A stretch of 64,000 bases of DNA from Variovorax sp. V93. Its GTDB lineage: Bacteria > Pseudomonadota > Gammaproteobacteria > Burkholderiales > Burkholderiaceae_C. The stretch spans positions 5,311,001 to 5,375,000 of the forward strand of contig NZ_AP028669.1 in the NCBI RefSeq assembly GCF_041154485.1, written 5' to 3'. A program made the position numbers and the translations under genes. Every line of letters starts with the position of its first letter. Positions within the stretch are counted from its first letter, which is position 1. The notes under the pieces are model-generated. The model did not search any database, had not been told where the DNA came from, and was given only the letters and a program-made list of their open reading frames with translations. Positions 1 through 8,414 of this stretch are shown here, one piece after another.

Positions 1-21
1 TAATTACTTGAAGGAGCACCC

Positions 22-486
22 ATGGAAAAGGTCATTCTGTACGTCGACGACGCCGGCTATGCGGCCGAGCAGTTCGCCGAGCTTGCCCCCGACGCCAGCA
101 GCGTCGTGGCACGCCACTGGGTACTCGTGGCCTGCGCTCCGCGCATGACGCACCGCATCAGCAAGTGGGTGAGCCACAGCGCACGCGAGAACTGGCGCGC
201 CAAATGGTTCAGCAAGGTGCAGGCGCAATTGCTGCCGCTGCTCGAGCGCAATGGCGGCCAGGTGACGCCGGTGCTGGCCAAGGGCCCGCTGGCCGACCTG
301 ACGCAGCAGCTCAAGCGCGAGCATTCGGCCACGCTCGTGGTCGATGCGCGCCGCCCCAAGATCGGCGTCGACCTGGAGCCGGTCACGCTCGACCAGGCGC
401 CGCCGCGCCAGTCGGGCTGGGCCTTTCCCGGCGCCGTGATGGGCATGGGCGCGCTGCTGGTGCTTGCGAACGAACTGGCCGAATAA
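22..486 (+). CDS. Conserved hypothetical protein
   Basis: 154-residue soluble protein that I do not recognise as a characterised family. It starts at an ATG preceded by a clear AAGGAG ribosome site ending 7 bases upstream. The middle (residues about 85-110) has the beta-strand/helix feel of a universal-stress or nucleotide-binding fold (SATLVVDARRPK). The C-terminus is a short Gly/Ala/Leu-rich hydrophobic stretch (GAVMGMGALLVLANELAE) that could be one weak membrane segment or a buried helix. A strong terminator follows directly, so it is probably the last gene of its transcript. Function unknown. Confidence 0.75.
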   Translation: MEKVILYVDDAGYAAEQFAELAPDASSVVARHWVLVACAPRMTHRISKWVSHSARENWRAKWFSKVQAQLLPLLERNGGQVTPVLAKGPLADLTQQLKREHSATLVVDARRPKIGVDLEPVTLDQAPPRQSGWAFPGAVMGMGALLVLANELAE

Positions 487-506
487 GCGCGCAACCCCGT
501 CCCTGA

Positions 507-546
507 ACGAGCCCCGGTGCGGCAACGCGCCGGGGCTCGTTGTTTT
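507..546 (+). terminator. Rho-independent terminator
   Basis: Perfect 11-bp inverted repeat (ACGAGCCCCGG at 507-517 and its complement at 530-540) with a 12-base loop, followed by TGTTTT. It lies 21 bases after the stop of the upstream gene, as expected for its terminator. Confidence 0.8.
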
Positions 547-572
547 GGGGCCTCTGGGGTATCCTGCGCCGC

Positions 573-926
573 ATGCGCATCATCATCAAATGGCTGCTCA
601 GCGCTGTCGCGCTGCTGGCGGTGGCTTATCTCTATCCCGGTGTCCAGGTTGCCAGCTTCGGCTCCGCACTGATTGCCGCAGCCGTCATCGGCCTGCTCAA
701 CATGGTCGTGCGGCCGGTGCTGGTGGTGCTGACGCTGCCGGTCACCATCGTCACGCTCGGGCTGTTCCTGTTCGTGATCAATGCGCTGCTGTTCTGGGCC
801 GCATCGGGCCTGTTGTCCGGCTTCCAGGTCAACGGCTTCGTGGCGGCGCTGATCGGCTCGCTGATCTATTCGCTGCTGGGCCTGGTCATCGAAGCCGCGC
901 TGGGCGGGCTGCTCTCCAAGGGCTGA
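573..926 (+). CDS. Phage holin family / small four-helix membrane protein
   Basis: 117 residues with about four hydrophobic helices (residues 3-22, 28-50, 55-80, 90-112). The loop containing NMVVRPVLVVLTLPVTIVTLG is typical of the broad Phage_holin_4_2 (YvlD-like) membrane family, common as chromosomal housekeeping genes of unknown role and not evidence of a prophage. ATG at 573 is preferred over an in-frame start at 540, because 540 lies inside the upstream terminator. Family assignment is good; the biological role is not known. Confidence 0.8.
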   Translation: MRIIIKWLLSAVALLAVAYLYPGVQVASFGSALIAAAVIGLLNMVVRPVLVVLTLPVTIVTLGLFLFVINALLFWAASGLLSGFQVNGFVAALIGSLIYSLLGLVIEAALGGLLSKG

Positions 927-954
927 GCCGCCAAGGCGGGCGGCGCTTTCTTTA
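927..954 (+). terminator. Probable terminator between convergent genes
   Basis: GCCGCC (927-932) and GGCGGC (939-944) form a short stem right after the TGA of the holin-like gene, followed by GCTTTCTTT. The neighbouring gene on the other strand ends at 967, so this is the junction of two convergent transcripts. The stem is short, hence moderate confidence. Confidence 0.5.
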
Positions 955-966
955 TCGCTGCTCGGC

Positions 967-2532
967 TCACTTCAGCGGCGGCTCCTCGGCCTGCCGCTTC
1001 ACCAGCACCTCCACGGCCCGTGCGCGGGTGTCGATGATCGACGCCTCGTAGTGGTCAATGGGCGTGCCGGGCCTGCGCATGAGTTCCTGCGCGGCCTTGA
1101 GGCGGTCGCGTGCGGCCGGATAGTCGAGGATGGCCACATTGGCCTCGGCATCGGCGCGCACCGCGCGCACCGAATCGTTCTGCGCGCCATACAGGTTGGC
1201 CAGGGCCCGCCAGGCGGTGGCATCGCGCGGATTCGTGGCCACCCAGTCGCGCAGCACCGGCACCAGGGGCGCGGGCTGCCGCGTGGCCACGGCGGCATCG
1301 GCCGCAAGCAGCATCTCCGGCCGCTCCTTCGACTTGGCATCGAGCAGGCCCGCGGCCTTGGGCGCGTTGCCGCCGGCCAGTTCGATCTCGGCGTTGAGCC
1401 AGCGCGCCAGCCTGGCTGCGGAGGCGTCGTCGGCGGTGCGCGCCGTCAGCCGCTCGGCCATGGCGCGTGCGGCGCGGAAGTCGCGCAGCTCCTTGGCCGA
1501 CAGCGCCGCCGCATAGAGCGTGCCGGCCTGCTGGGCCGCACTGCTCTTGGCAAACTCGCCGCTGGAGGCCGCATCGACCCACAGCCGCAGCACGTCCACA
1601 CCCGGCCGCGTGAGCACGCGGGCACGCGCGGAGATCATGGCGTGGTCCATGGCCAGCGGCATGGCCGGGGCGGCATCGAGGCGGAACTGGAAGCGCCCCT
1701 GCATGTCCGAGATGCGCTCCGAGGTGAGCGGATGGCTGCGCAGGTAGGGGTAGGAGCCGTTGTCGTTCAGGCGCGAGGCGTACTGCAGCTTCTCGAACAT
1801 CGCGGCCGCGCCCTGCGGCGCAAAGCCCGCCTGCGTCATCACGCCGAAGCCGACGCGGTCGGCCTCGCGCTCCATGTCGCGCGAGAAGCTCAGCTGGTTC
1901 TGCATGAACAGCGCCTGGCTGCCCATCATCACGGCCTGGCCCGCATCGGCGTTGCGGCTCTTGCCGGCCGCGATCATGCCGAGGATCAGGCCCGCCAGCA
2001 TCAGCGGCATCTGCTTGCCCTGCTGGTTCATGATGCGGGAGATGTGGCGCTGCGTGACGTGCGACAGCTCGTGCCCGAGCACCGTGGCCAGCTCGTCGCG
2101 GCTGCCCACCGTGGCAATCAGGCCCATGTTGAGGCCCAGATAGCCGCCCGGCAGCGCAAAGGCATTGATGTTGCGGTCGCGCCCCAGCAGGATGGTCCAG
2201 GCAAAACGCTCGTCGAGCTCGGGCGTGAGCTCGCCGCGCTGGCGGGCGGCGGCCAGCAGGCGCTGCCAGATGTCCTGCACGTAGGCGGCGACCACCGGGT
2301 CGTCGATGTAGTCGGTGTCGCGGTAGAGCTCGCGCGCAATCTGGTCGCCCAGCTGGCGCTCGGCACTGGCGGTCATTTCGCCGCCGTCGCCCAGGCCCGG
2401 CAGCACCTGCATCTGGGCGCGGGCCGGCACCGGCAGCAGGACCTGGCCCGCTATCAAAACGGCAGCACAGAGCGACCGCAAGGCGGGCGCGGCGGAAGTC
2501 TTTCTGGTGGCAAAGGGAGTCAAGCGCGGCAT
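967..2532 (-). CDS. M48 family metalloprotease with TPR region (BepA/YfgC-like)
   Basis: 521 residues. A signal peptide (about residues 1-40, ending ARAQ) implies export to the periplasm. The zinc protease motif HELSH is at 154-158 and the third ligand probably lies in EREAD at 221-225. The second half (about 300-521) is Ala/Leu-rich helical repeats typical of TPRs. This matches BepA/LoiP-type proteases that monitor outer-membrane assembly (BamA, LptD), somewhat longer than E. coli BepA. The start is an ATG directly ahead of the signal sequence; in-frame codons further upstream run into moaC on the other strand. It is divergent from moaC with only 55 bases between the starts. Confidence 0.88.
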   Translation of the reverse strand: MPRLTPFATRKTSAAPALRSLCAAVLIAGQVLLPVPARAQMQVLPGLGDGGEMTASAERQLGDQIARELYRDTDYIDDPVVAAYVQDIWQRLLAAARQRGELTPELDERFAWTILLGRDRNINAFALPGGYLGLNMGLIATVGSRDELATVLGHELSHVTQRHISRIMNQQGKQMPLMLAGLILGMIAAGKSRNADAGQAVMMGSQALFMQNQLSFSRDMEREADRVGFGVMTQAGFAPQGAAAMFEKLQYASRLNDNGSYPYLRSHPLTSERISDMQGRFQFRLDAAPAMPLAMDHAMISARARVLTRPGVDVLRLWVDAASSGEFAKSSAAQQAGTLYAAALSAKELRDFRAARAMAERLTARTADDASAARLARWLNAEIELAGGNAPKAAGLLDAKSKERPEMLLAADAAVATRQPAPLVPVLRDWVATNPRDATAWRALANLYGAQNDSVRAVRADAEANVAILDYPAARDRLKAAQELMRRPGTPIDHYEASIIDTRARAVEVLVKRQAEEPPLK

Positions 2533-2587
2533 TCCTCGTCCATTGGCTCGGGCTCGTATGATGCACCTCCACACCGATCGTTCACAC

Positions 2588-3079
2588 ATGAGCTCCCTCA
2601 CCCATTTCGATGCCCAGGGCCAGGCCCACATGGTCGACGTTGCGGCCAAGCCCGCCACCCATCGCGTGGCCGTGGCCACGGGCCGCATCGAGATGCAGCC
2701 CGCCACGCTGGCGCTGATCGAATCGGGTACCGCCAAGAAGGGCGACGTGCTTGGCATCGCCCGCATCGCGGGCATCCAGGCCGCCAAGAAGACCAGCGAC
2801 CTGATCCCGCTGTGCCACCCGCTCGCGCTCACGCGCGTGGCGCTCGCGTTTGCGCTGGCCGAAAAAGGCAATGCGCCGCAGGTGGTGTGCACCGCCACCG
2901 TCGAGACCGTGGGGCCGACCGGCGTCGAGATGGAAGCCCTCACCGCCGTGCAGGTGGCGCTGCTCACCATCTACGACATGTGCAAGGCGGTGGACCGCGG
3001 CATGCGGATCACCGACGTGCACGTGCTCGAAAAGCATGGCGGCAAGTCGGGCAGCTACCTGGCAGCCCCCCAAGGCTAG
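2588..3079 (+). CDS. moaC: Cyclic pyranopterin monophosphate synthase MoaC
   Basis: 163 residues, the usual family length. MoaC converts the MoaA product to cyclic pyranopterin monophosphate, the first stable molybdopterin precursor. Family signatures are present: LCHPL (75-79), TGVEMEAL (111-118) and YDMCKA (129-134), whose Asp130 and Lys133 match the catalytic pair known from E. coli. No other molybdenum-cofactor gene is nearby. Its TAG stop shares the four bases CTAG with the stop of the convergent O-OTase gene, so the two transcripts must overlap. Confidence 0.95.
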   Translation: MSSLTHFDAQGQAHMVDVAAKPATHRVAVATGRIEMQPATLALIESGTAKKGDVLGIARIAGIQAAKKTSDLIPLCHPLALTRVALAFALAEKGNAPQVVCTATVETVGPTGVEMEALTAVQVALLTIYDMCKAVDRGMRITDVHVLEKHGGKSGSYLAAPQG

Positions 3080-4806
3080 GGCGCCAGCCCGTCCACGGGC
3101 AGCCCCTTCAGCCAGCGCTCGTACTCTTCTGGAAATGCGATACGGAAGCGCTCCGCCTGGTCGCGGGCTTCCTCGCCCTGCCCCATCAGCTCGGCGCTTT
3201 CGATCAGCTTGACGATCACGCGCGGCTCGGGCGAGAAATGCAGCGTGCGCTCGGCCAGCGAGTGCATCGCGGCCGCATTGGCCGGCGTGACGGCCGTGAG
3301 CGTCAGTTCGGCAAAGTCGACCTGCCTGGCGAAGAGCCATGATCTTTTGGCCTTGGCGAGCGTGCCGTCTTCATAGGCCGGCAGGCGTTCGTCGCGCGGC
3401 AGGTAGATCTGGCTGATGCGGATGTAGTCCCAGGCGGCATAGCCGACCGCCGCCATCAGCGCCGCGGCCGCGACGGAAGACAGGATCGGCGGCTCGAGCC
3501 ACCGGGCCTTGAAGCGCTGCCGCAGCGATGAAGCCGTTGCGGCGCCACGCGCCGGCCACAGCATGCCCAGGCACAGCCCGAACACCAGCTGGAACGGCCC
3601 GTACCAGAGCGGATATTCGAGCAGGCTGTGCAGCGCGATCGCGCCCAGCATGCCCCAGGCCATGAGCCGCACCGAGTCGCGCTCGCGCCAGGGCCTGGCC
3701 CCCATCACCATCCAGAGAAAACCGCCGCAGACCAGCACCGACACCGGAATGCCCATTTCCACCGCCAGGTGCAGCGGCAGGTTGTGCGCGTTGTCCAGGA
3801 TCTCCGGGAAGCGCGGTCCGTCGTACAGCGTGCTGTAGTGCGCGAAGGCCAGCTCGCCCCAGCCCCAGCCCGCGAGCGGATGCGCGGCAATCAGCGAGAG
3901 CACGTTGCGCCAGAGGATCATCCGCGTGTGGTCGCCCGGCGCGCCCCCCTGCAGCCGCTGCATCATGCCCTCGACCTCGCCCGCCGCAAGCTGCGGCAGC
4001 ACCCAGGCGATGGCGAAATAGACCGGGATCATTGCCAGCAGCACCAGCGGCGGCGGCAGGCTGAAGGGCGTGCCAGCGCGCTCGGCCGGTACGCCGCGGC
4101 GCTCCCGCCGCGCGATGAAGGCGGCAACGCCCACGATCGACAGCAGCTGGAGCAGCCCGGTGCGCGAGGTGGACGCCGCCGCGGCCACCAGCAGCAGCAG
4201 CGCCGCCGCCACCAGCCAGCGCCGAATGCGCGCCGAGGGCTGCGCCGCATGGATCCAGAGCGCCGCCACCAGCGCCATGCTGATCAGCGTGGCGAACTGG
4301 TTGCGCTGGCGCAGGTTGCCATACGCCTGGCCCAGCGCGGGCGTGGTGGTCCACGGCACCAGCGGCTCGGCCAGGCCGTAGTACTGGAGCAGGCCGAGCA
4401 CCGCGCTGACGAGGCCGGCCACGAGCACGCCCACCGCCAGCGCCCCCGATACGGCCGGCCTGCCCCGTGCCATGCCTGCCCCCACACAGGCCGCGGCCGC
4501 CATGGCGGCCAGCGCCATCACCGCCGGCAGCCATGCGGCGGCCGTGGCATGCGGGGACGAAAAAAGCACGACTGCTGCCGCCCCGGCGCCGAGCCATACC
4601 CAGATGGCGCGCGCCGGCACGGCGACAGGAACGGCCAGAAGCATCGCCGCGAGGCAGACCCAGGTGGCCAGCAGCTGCCAGGCCTGGACCGAGGGACCGG
4701 CGACGAGGGGGCAGAGAAACGGGAACGCGACCAGCCCGGCACGCAGGGCGCCGACGGCTTTAGGCGAGAGAGCGGCGGCCTCGGCAGGCGCTGCGCGGGA
4801 AGTCAT
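3076..4806 (-). CDS. PglL-type O-oligosaccharyltransferase (Wzy_C family), paralogue 1
   Basis: 576-residue inner-membrane protein with about 11-12 hydrophobic segments and a soluble C-terminal region after about residue 455. Wzy_C/O-antigen-ligase features: a QRNQ motif at 167-170, an S/T-x-R loop near 213, and [12 protein letters not shown] with the conserved His at 341 in the large periplasmic loop, equivalent to the essential His of Neisseria PglL. Such enzymes move lipid-linked glycan to Ser/Thr of pilins in the periplasm. It is divergent from pilE, 157 bases away, which supports a pilin substrate. A WaaL-like ligase role cannot be excluded by sequence alone. Confidence 0.82.
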   Translation of the reverse strand: MTSRAAPAEAAALSPKAVGALRAGLVAFPFLCPLVAGPSVQAWQLLATWVCLAAMLLAVPVAVPARAIWVWLGAGAAAVVLFSSPHATAAAWLPAVMALAAMAAAACVGAGMARGRPAVSGALAVGVLVAGLVSAVLGLLQYYGLAEPLVPWTTTPALGQAYGNLRQRNQFATLISMALVAALWIHAAQPSARIRRWLVAAALLLLVAAAASTSRTGLLQLLSIVGVAAFIARRERRGVPAERAGTPFSLPPPLVLLAMIPVYFAIAWVLPQLAAGEVEGMMQRLQGGAPGDHTRMILWRNVLSLIAAHPLAGWGWGELAFAHYSTLYDGPRFPEILDNAHNLPLHLAVEMGIPVSVLVCGGFLWMVMGARPWRERDSVRLMAWGMLGAIALHSLLEYPLWYGPFQLVFGLCLGMLWPARGAATASSLRQRFKARWLEPPILSSVAAAALMAAVGYAAWDYIRISQIYLPRDERLPAYEDGTLAKAKRSWLFARQVDFAELTLTAVTPANAAAMHSLAERTLHFSPEPRVIVKLIESAELMGQGEEARDQAERFRIAFPEEYERWLKGLPVDGLAP

Positions 4807-4963
4807 TCCGCCGATTGTGCCGACCGGCCGGGCCGACGAATGGCGGCGGGTGGGAGACGAGCGGCTTTGCGGGAAAACACATTTAGAGACATTCTTAGAC
4901 AACTATCTACAACTGTTGCCAGCCCCCTGGCGGAAGGCCCGGAATCGGTCCGAAAGGTGTCTC

Positions 4964-5443
4964 TTGAAGAAACAAGCAAGCTATCTGCGTCGCGCTGTCC
5001 AGGCACGGGGCGGTTCGTCCGGCTTCACGCTGATCGAAGTGATGATCGTGGTGGCGATCATCGGCATCCTGGCCTCGATCGCGATTCCAGCCTACAACGA
5101 CTATGTTCGCCGCGGCCAGTTGCCGGAGGCCTTCAATACGCTGTCCGCCTACCGGGCAACGATGGAGCAGTACTACCAGGACAACCGCAACTACGGTCCC
5201 TCCGGAACGAATTGCGCCGCCAATGCCGCGGCCGCATTCACGCCTTCCGGCACCAAGTACTTCAGCTACACCTGTACGACTTCAAACAGCCAGCAGAACT
5301 ATGTCATCACCGCCACCGGAAGCGCGGGGCAAGCGGTCGGACACACCTACACCCTCAACCACAATGGCGACCGCGCGACCACCCAGTTTAAAGGCAGCAC
5401 CGTAACCCAATCGTGCTGGCTTACAAGCAGCAGCGCTTGCTGA
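4964..5443 (+). CDS. pilE: Type IV (minor) pilin PilE
   Basis: 159-residue prepilin. A 20-residue leader ends in Gly20, followed by [20 protein letters not shown] with the Glu at mature position 5; the N-terminal helix continues to about residue 75. A TTG start at 4964 is chosen because GAAAGG sits 6 bases upstream and no in-frame ATG precedes the leader; the coding frame extends further upstream but has no ribosome site. It has four Cys in the globular part (two near the middle, two in the last 15 residues). First gene of the minor-pilin operon; fimT begins 7 bases downstream. Confidence 0.88.
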   Translation: MKKQASYLRRAVQARGGSSGFTLIEVMIVVAIIGILASIAIPAYNDYVRRGQLPEAFNTLSAYRATMEQYYQDNRNYGPSGTNCAANAAAAFTPSGTKYFSYTCTTSNSQQNYVITATGSAGQAVGHTYTLNHNGDRATTQFKGSTVTQSCWLTSSSAC

Positions 5444-5450
5444 TCGAACC

Positions 5451-6062
5451 ATGTCGATCACCATGCGGCAACGCGGCTTCACACTGGTCGAACTGGTCGT
5501 CACCATTGCGGTGTTGGCGCTGATCCTCTTCGCCGTCATGCCAAGCATCGGCACTTGGCTGGAAAACACCCGCATTCGCAACGTTGCCGATTCGCTGCAA
5601 AACGGGCTCCAACTGGCGCGCGGCGAGGCTGTGCGGCGCAATCAGAATGTGTCGCTCTGGCTGGTGTCGCTCAATGACCCGGCCGTGCTGAGCGACGACT
5701 GCTCTCTTTCAGGCGCCAGCGGCGCCTGGATCGTGAGCGTGAACTCCCCGATTGGGCATTGTTCCGACGCCCCATCGACGATCAGCTCTCCCATGATCGT
5801 TACGGGGCGCCCCGCAGGAGACAGCGGCGGAAGAGTCACGGTGGCTGCGGTTCAAGCCGTTGACGGATCGACCGAAGGTACGACCGTCACCTTCAATGGT
5901 TTTGGGCGCGTTGCCAACAGCGATGCCATTGGCCAGATCGACGTCATCGGAACCGCCACAGGCACCCGTGCATTGCGCATCGTCGTCTCGCCCTCGGGCT
6001 CGGTGCGCATGTGCGAGCCGGCCATTGTCGACAGCACGGCAAAGGATCCCCGCAAATGCTGA
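5451..6062 (+). CDS. fimT: Minor pseudopilin FimT/FimU (GspH family)
   Basis: 203 residues. Prepilin cleavage motif RG|FTLVELVVTIAVLAL with Gly9 and Glu14 (mature +5). GspH-like globular domain with the usual QLARGEAVRRNQNVSL helix-strand junction around residues 50-66. An internal Met at residue 5 could also start translation. It belongs to the priming complex of minor pilins that starts pilus assembly and carries PilY1. Its last codons overlap the pilV start by 7 bases. Confidence 0.88.
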   Translation: MSITMRQRGFTLVELVVTIAVLALILFAVMPSIGTWLENTRIRNVADSLQNGLQLARGEAVRRNQNVSLWLVSLNDPAVLSDDCSLSGASGAWIVSVNSPIGHCSDAPSTISSPMIVTGRPAGDSGGRVTVAAVQAVDGSTEGTTVTFNGFGRVANSDAIGQIDVIGTATGTRALRIVVSPSGSVRMCEPAIVDSTAKDPRKC

Positions 6063-6523
6063 ACCGAGTGAATCGCGTGCGCGCGCCCGGCCAACTCAAC
6101 CAGGTGCGGCGCAAGCCTCCCCAAACCTCGCATTCGCGAGGCATCGCCTTGATTGAAGTGCTCGTAGCGCTGCTGATCTTCATGCTGGGCGTGCTCGGGC
6201 TGGTCGGCCTGCAGGCCTCGATGACGCGCGCACAGACTGACTCCAAGGTGCGCGCCGATGCCGCCTATCTCGCCAGCGAACTGAATGGGCGCATGTGGTC
6301 CGACCTCACCAATCTGGCGAGCTACAACGGCACCGGTTGCGCCTCTCAAGCGCGATGCAGCGAATGGCAAAGCAAGGTCAGCAGCAGCCTGCCTGGAGGG
6401 ACCGGTGCAGTCACTGTCAACGCAAGCTCCGGCGACGTTGCCGTCACCATCAGCTGGACGATGCCGAATGGTGAAACGCACCAGTACGTCACGCACACAA
6501 CCGTCTCGAAGGCTGCGAACTGA
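6056..6523 (+). CDS. pilV: Type IV pilus minor pilin PilV
   Basis: 155 residues with an unusually long, basic leader (29 residues) before the RG|IALIEVLVALLIF cleavage and helix motif; Glu34 is mature +5. The ALIEVLVALLI signature and short globular domain are typical of PilV. The ATG lies inside the 3' end of fimT, implying translational coupling. Its TGA is followed 1 base later by the pilW ATG. Confidence 0.88.
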   Translation: MLNRVNRVRAPGQLNQVRRKPPQTSHSRGIALIEVLVALLIFMLGVLGLVGLQASMTRAQTDSKVRADAAYLASELNGRMWSDLTNLASYNGTGCASQARCSEWQSKVSSSLPGGTGAVTVNASSGDVAVTISWTMPNGETHQYVTHTTVSKAAN

Positions 6524-6524
6524 G

Positions 6525-7664
6525 ATGCGCACCGCTCAACCCATCTTCTCCAAGCATTCTTCCCAGCGTGGCTTCACCCTGGTCGAACTCATGGTCGGCC
6601 TTGTGCTGGGTCTGCTCACGGTGCTTGTCATCAGCCAGGTTCTCGCGCTCGCCGAAGGCAAGAAGCGTTCGATCACCATGGGCAGCGATGCGCAAGTCAA
6701 TGGCGCGTTGTCGCTCTTCACACTTCAACGCGATGTGCAAATGGCGGGCTACGGTGCAGCCGCCAGCCCAGATGCACTCGGCTGCTCGGTGACGGGCAAG
6801 TACGACGCCGGTGGCGCGTCGTTCGTCTTTCCGTTGGTCCCGGTCGTCATTACCAATGGCACCAGCACCGATACCAACGCTCCAGACACGATCACTGTCT
6901 TGCAAGGGCGGACCACGAACTTTTCGGCGCCCATGGTCCTCAAGGAGGATCACCCACAGTCCAGCAACTATTTCGAGGTGACGTCCTCGTTCGGAGCAGT
7001 GGTCGGCAACATGATGATTGCCGTCCCAAAAATCCAGGGCAGCGGCCTGGGCTGCACGTTGTTCAGCGTGACCAACGACACGACATCCCCTGCCACCACA
7101 TTGGGACCTACTCGTGTACCTCATGCCGCCACCGCTGCAAGCAAGTGGAACCAGAACAGCATATTTCCGACGAGCGGATACGCGTCGGGCAGCTATCTGC
7201 TGAACATGGGGTCGATGGTCTATCGCAGCTATTCGATCAGCAGCGCCAATAGCCTGCAGATGGTCGAGCGCTCTCCCGTGAATGGGGTGGTGACCGACCC
7301 GCCGCTGGAACTCTATCCGCAGATCGTCAATGTCCAGGCCATGTACGGCAAGGACACCAATGGCGATGGCGTTGTCGACACCTACGACAACGTTACGCCG
7401 ACCACCAACGCCGGTTGGCTGCAGGTGCTCGCGATCCGCATCGCGGTAGTGGCGCGCAGCAACCAGTACGAAAAGGAGAACGTCACAGCGAGCGCACCCC
7501 AGTGGGACGTAGGCGCCAACGCCACCATCACTGGTACCACGACTTGCCATGGTGCGAGCAAGTGCATTGCGCTGAAGGTGAGCCACGTCCCGGAATGGCA
7601 GCACTACCGCTTCAAGGTCTACGACACGATCGTGCCGCTGCGCAACGTCCTCTGGAATTCCTGA
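6525..7664 (+). CDS. pilW: Type IV pilus minor pilin PilW
   Basis: 379 residues. Leader of 16, then RG|FTLVELMVGLVLGLLTVLVI with Glu21 at mature +5. The large globular domain includes the PilW-characteristic LFTLQRDVQMAGYG segment (residues about 65-78), found just after the N-terminal helix in this family. The length is within the PilW range (about 270-400). Tightly packed between pilV and pilX in the operon. Confidence 0.9.
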   Translation: MRTAQPIFSKHSSQRGFTLVELMVGLVLGLLTVLVISQVLALAEGKKRSITMGSDAQVNGALSLFTLQRDVQMAGYGAAASPDALGCSVTGKYDAGGASFVFPLVPVVITNGTSTDTNAPDTITVLQGRTTNFSAPMVLKEDHPQSSNYFEVTSSFGAVVGNMMIAVPKIQGSGLGCTLFSVTNDTTSPATTLGPTRVPHAATAASKWNQNSIFPTSGYASGSYLLNMGSMVYRSYSISSANSLQMVERSPVNGVVTDPPLELYPQIVNVQAMYGKDTNGDGVVDTYDNVTPTTNAGWLQVLAIRIAVVARSNQYEKENVTASAPQWDVGANATITGTTTCHGASKCIALKVSHVPEWQHYRFKVYDTIVPLRNVLWNS

Positions 7665-7673
7665 GCCATCGCC

Positions 7674-8372
7674 ATGCAAATCAGACCATTGAATCTCTTC
7701 CAACGCCGGCGTGCTCAACGCGGTGTCTCGCTGCTCTTCGCCCTTCTGACGCTGGTCGCGCTTTTGCTTGCAACATTGGCACTGGTGCGCTCGGTCGACA
7801 CCAGCACGCTGGTGCTGGGCAACATGGGTTTCAAGCAGGATGCCACCTCTGCCGCGGACCAAGCCGCGCGCAAAGCCATCGACTGGTTGACCGCCAACAG
7901 CGCCAGCCTGAACACCGACGCCGCGTCGAGCGGCTACTACGCAAGCACGCAGGAGCTTGCCGCCGACGGCGTGACGGCAAAACCGCCGATCGATGTAACC
8001 GGCCGGCAACTCGCCGCCAGCAACAACCGCCAATTGATCGACTGGGACGGCAACACCTGCCAGTCCGCCACCACGGGCACATACAACGGGTGCACCGTTA
8101 CGACTGCGGATGCCGGCACCATCAACAACAACAACGCCCGCTTCGTCATCTTCAGGCTGTGCTCCAAGGCGGGCAATTACCTCACTGACGCAAGCATCAG
8201 CTGCGCCAAGCCGATTTCGAGTAGCGGTGCCAGCGTGACCAAGAAGGGCGAAATGAATTACGCCGAACAGCCTTTTGCCGGTGGCGCTTCCGGACCGTAC
8301 TACCGCATCGTGGTGCGCGTGCTGGGTGCGCGCAACACAGCCAGCTTCACCGAAACCATTGTGCACTTCTGA
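7674..8372 (+). CDS. pilX: Pilus assembly protein PilX
   Basis: 232 residues with an N-terminal QRG|VSLLFALLTLVALLLATLAL transmembrane helix. Position +5 after the Gly is Phe, not Glu, so this pseudopilin lacks the usual Glu5 that pairs with the neighbouring subunit's N-terminus. That pattern resembles GspK-type tip pseudopilins. Identified as PilX by the PilX_N-like start, the size and the position between pilW and pilY1. It carries four Cys. Confidence 0.85.
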   Translation: MQIRPLNLFQRRRAQRGVSLLFALLTLVALLLATLALVRSVDTSTLVLGNMGFKQDATSAADQAARKAIDWLTANSASLNTDAASSGYYASTQELAADGVTAKPPIDVTGRQLAASNNRQLIDWDGNTCQSATTGTYNGCTVTTADAGTINNNNARFVIFRLCSKAGNYLTDASISCAKPISSSGASVTKKGEMNYAEQPFAGGASGPYYRIVVRVLGARNTASFTETIVHF

Positions 8373-8414
8373 TGAGGAAGTGCCGCTCCTGCGCCAGACA
8401 GAGAACCCAACACC

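Noticed and set aside
540..926. Longer start for the holin-like gene at 540
   Set aside because: The extra residues lie within the upstream terminator; ATG at 573 fits the membrane protein better.
573..926. Holin-family name as prophage evidence
   Set aside because: This family is a common chromosomal membrane protein and no phage genes flank it.
1051..3342. 763-residue plus-strand reading frame opposite the M48 protease, moaC and O-OTase genes
   Set aside because: It runs antisense to several well-supported genes and has shadow composition (His/Arg/Gly-rich), typical of GC-rich DNA. No recognisable domain.
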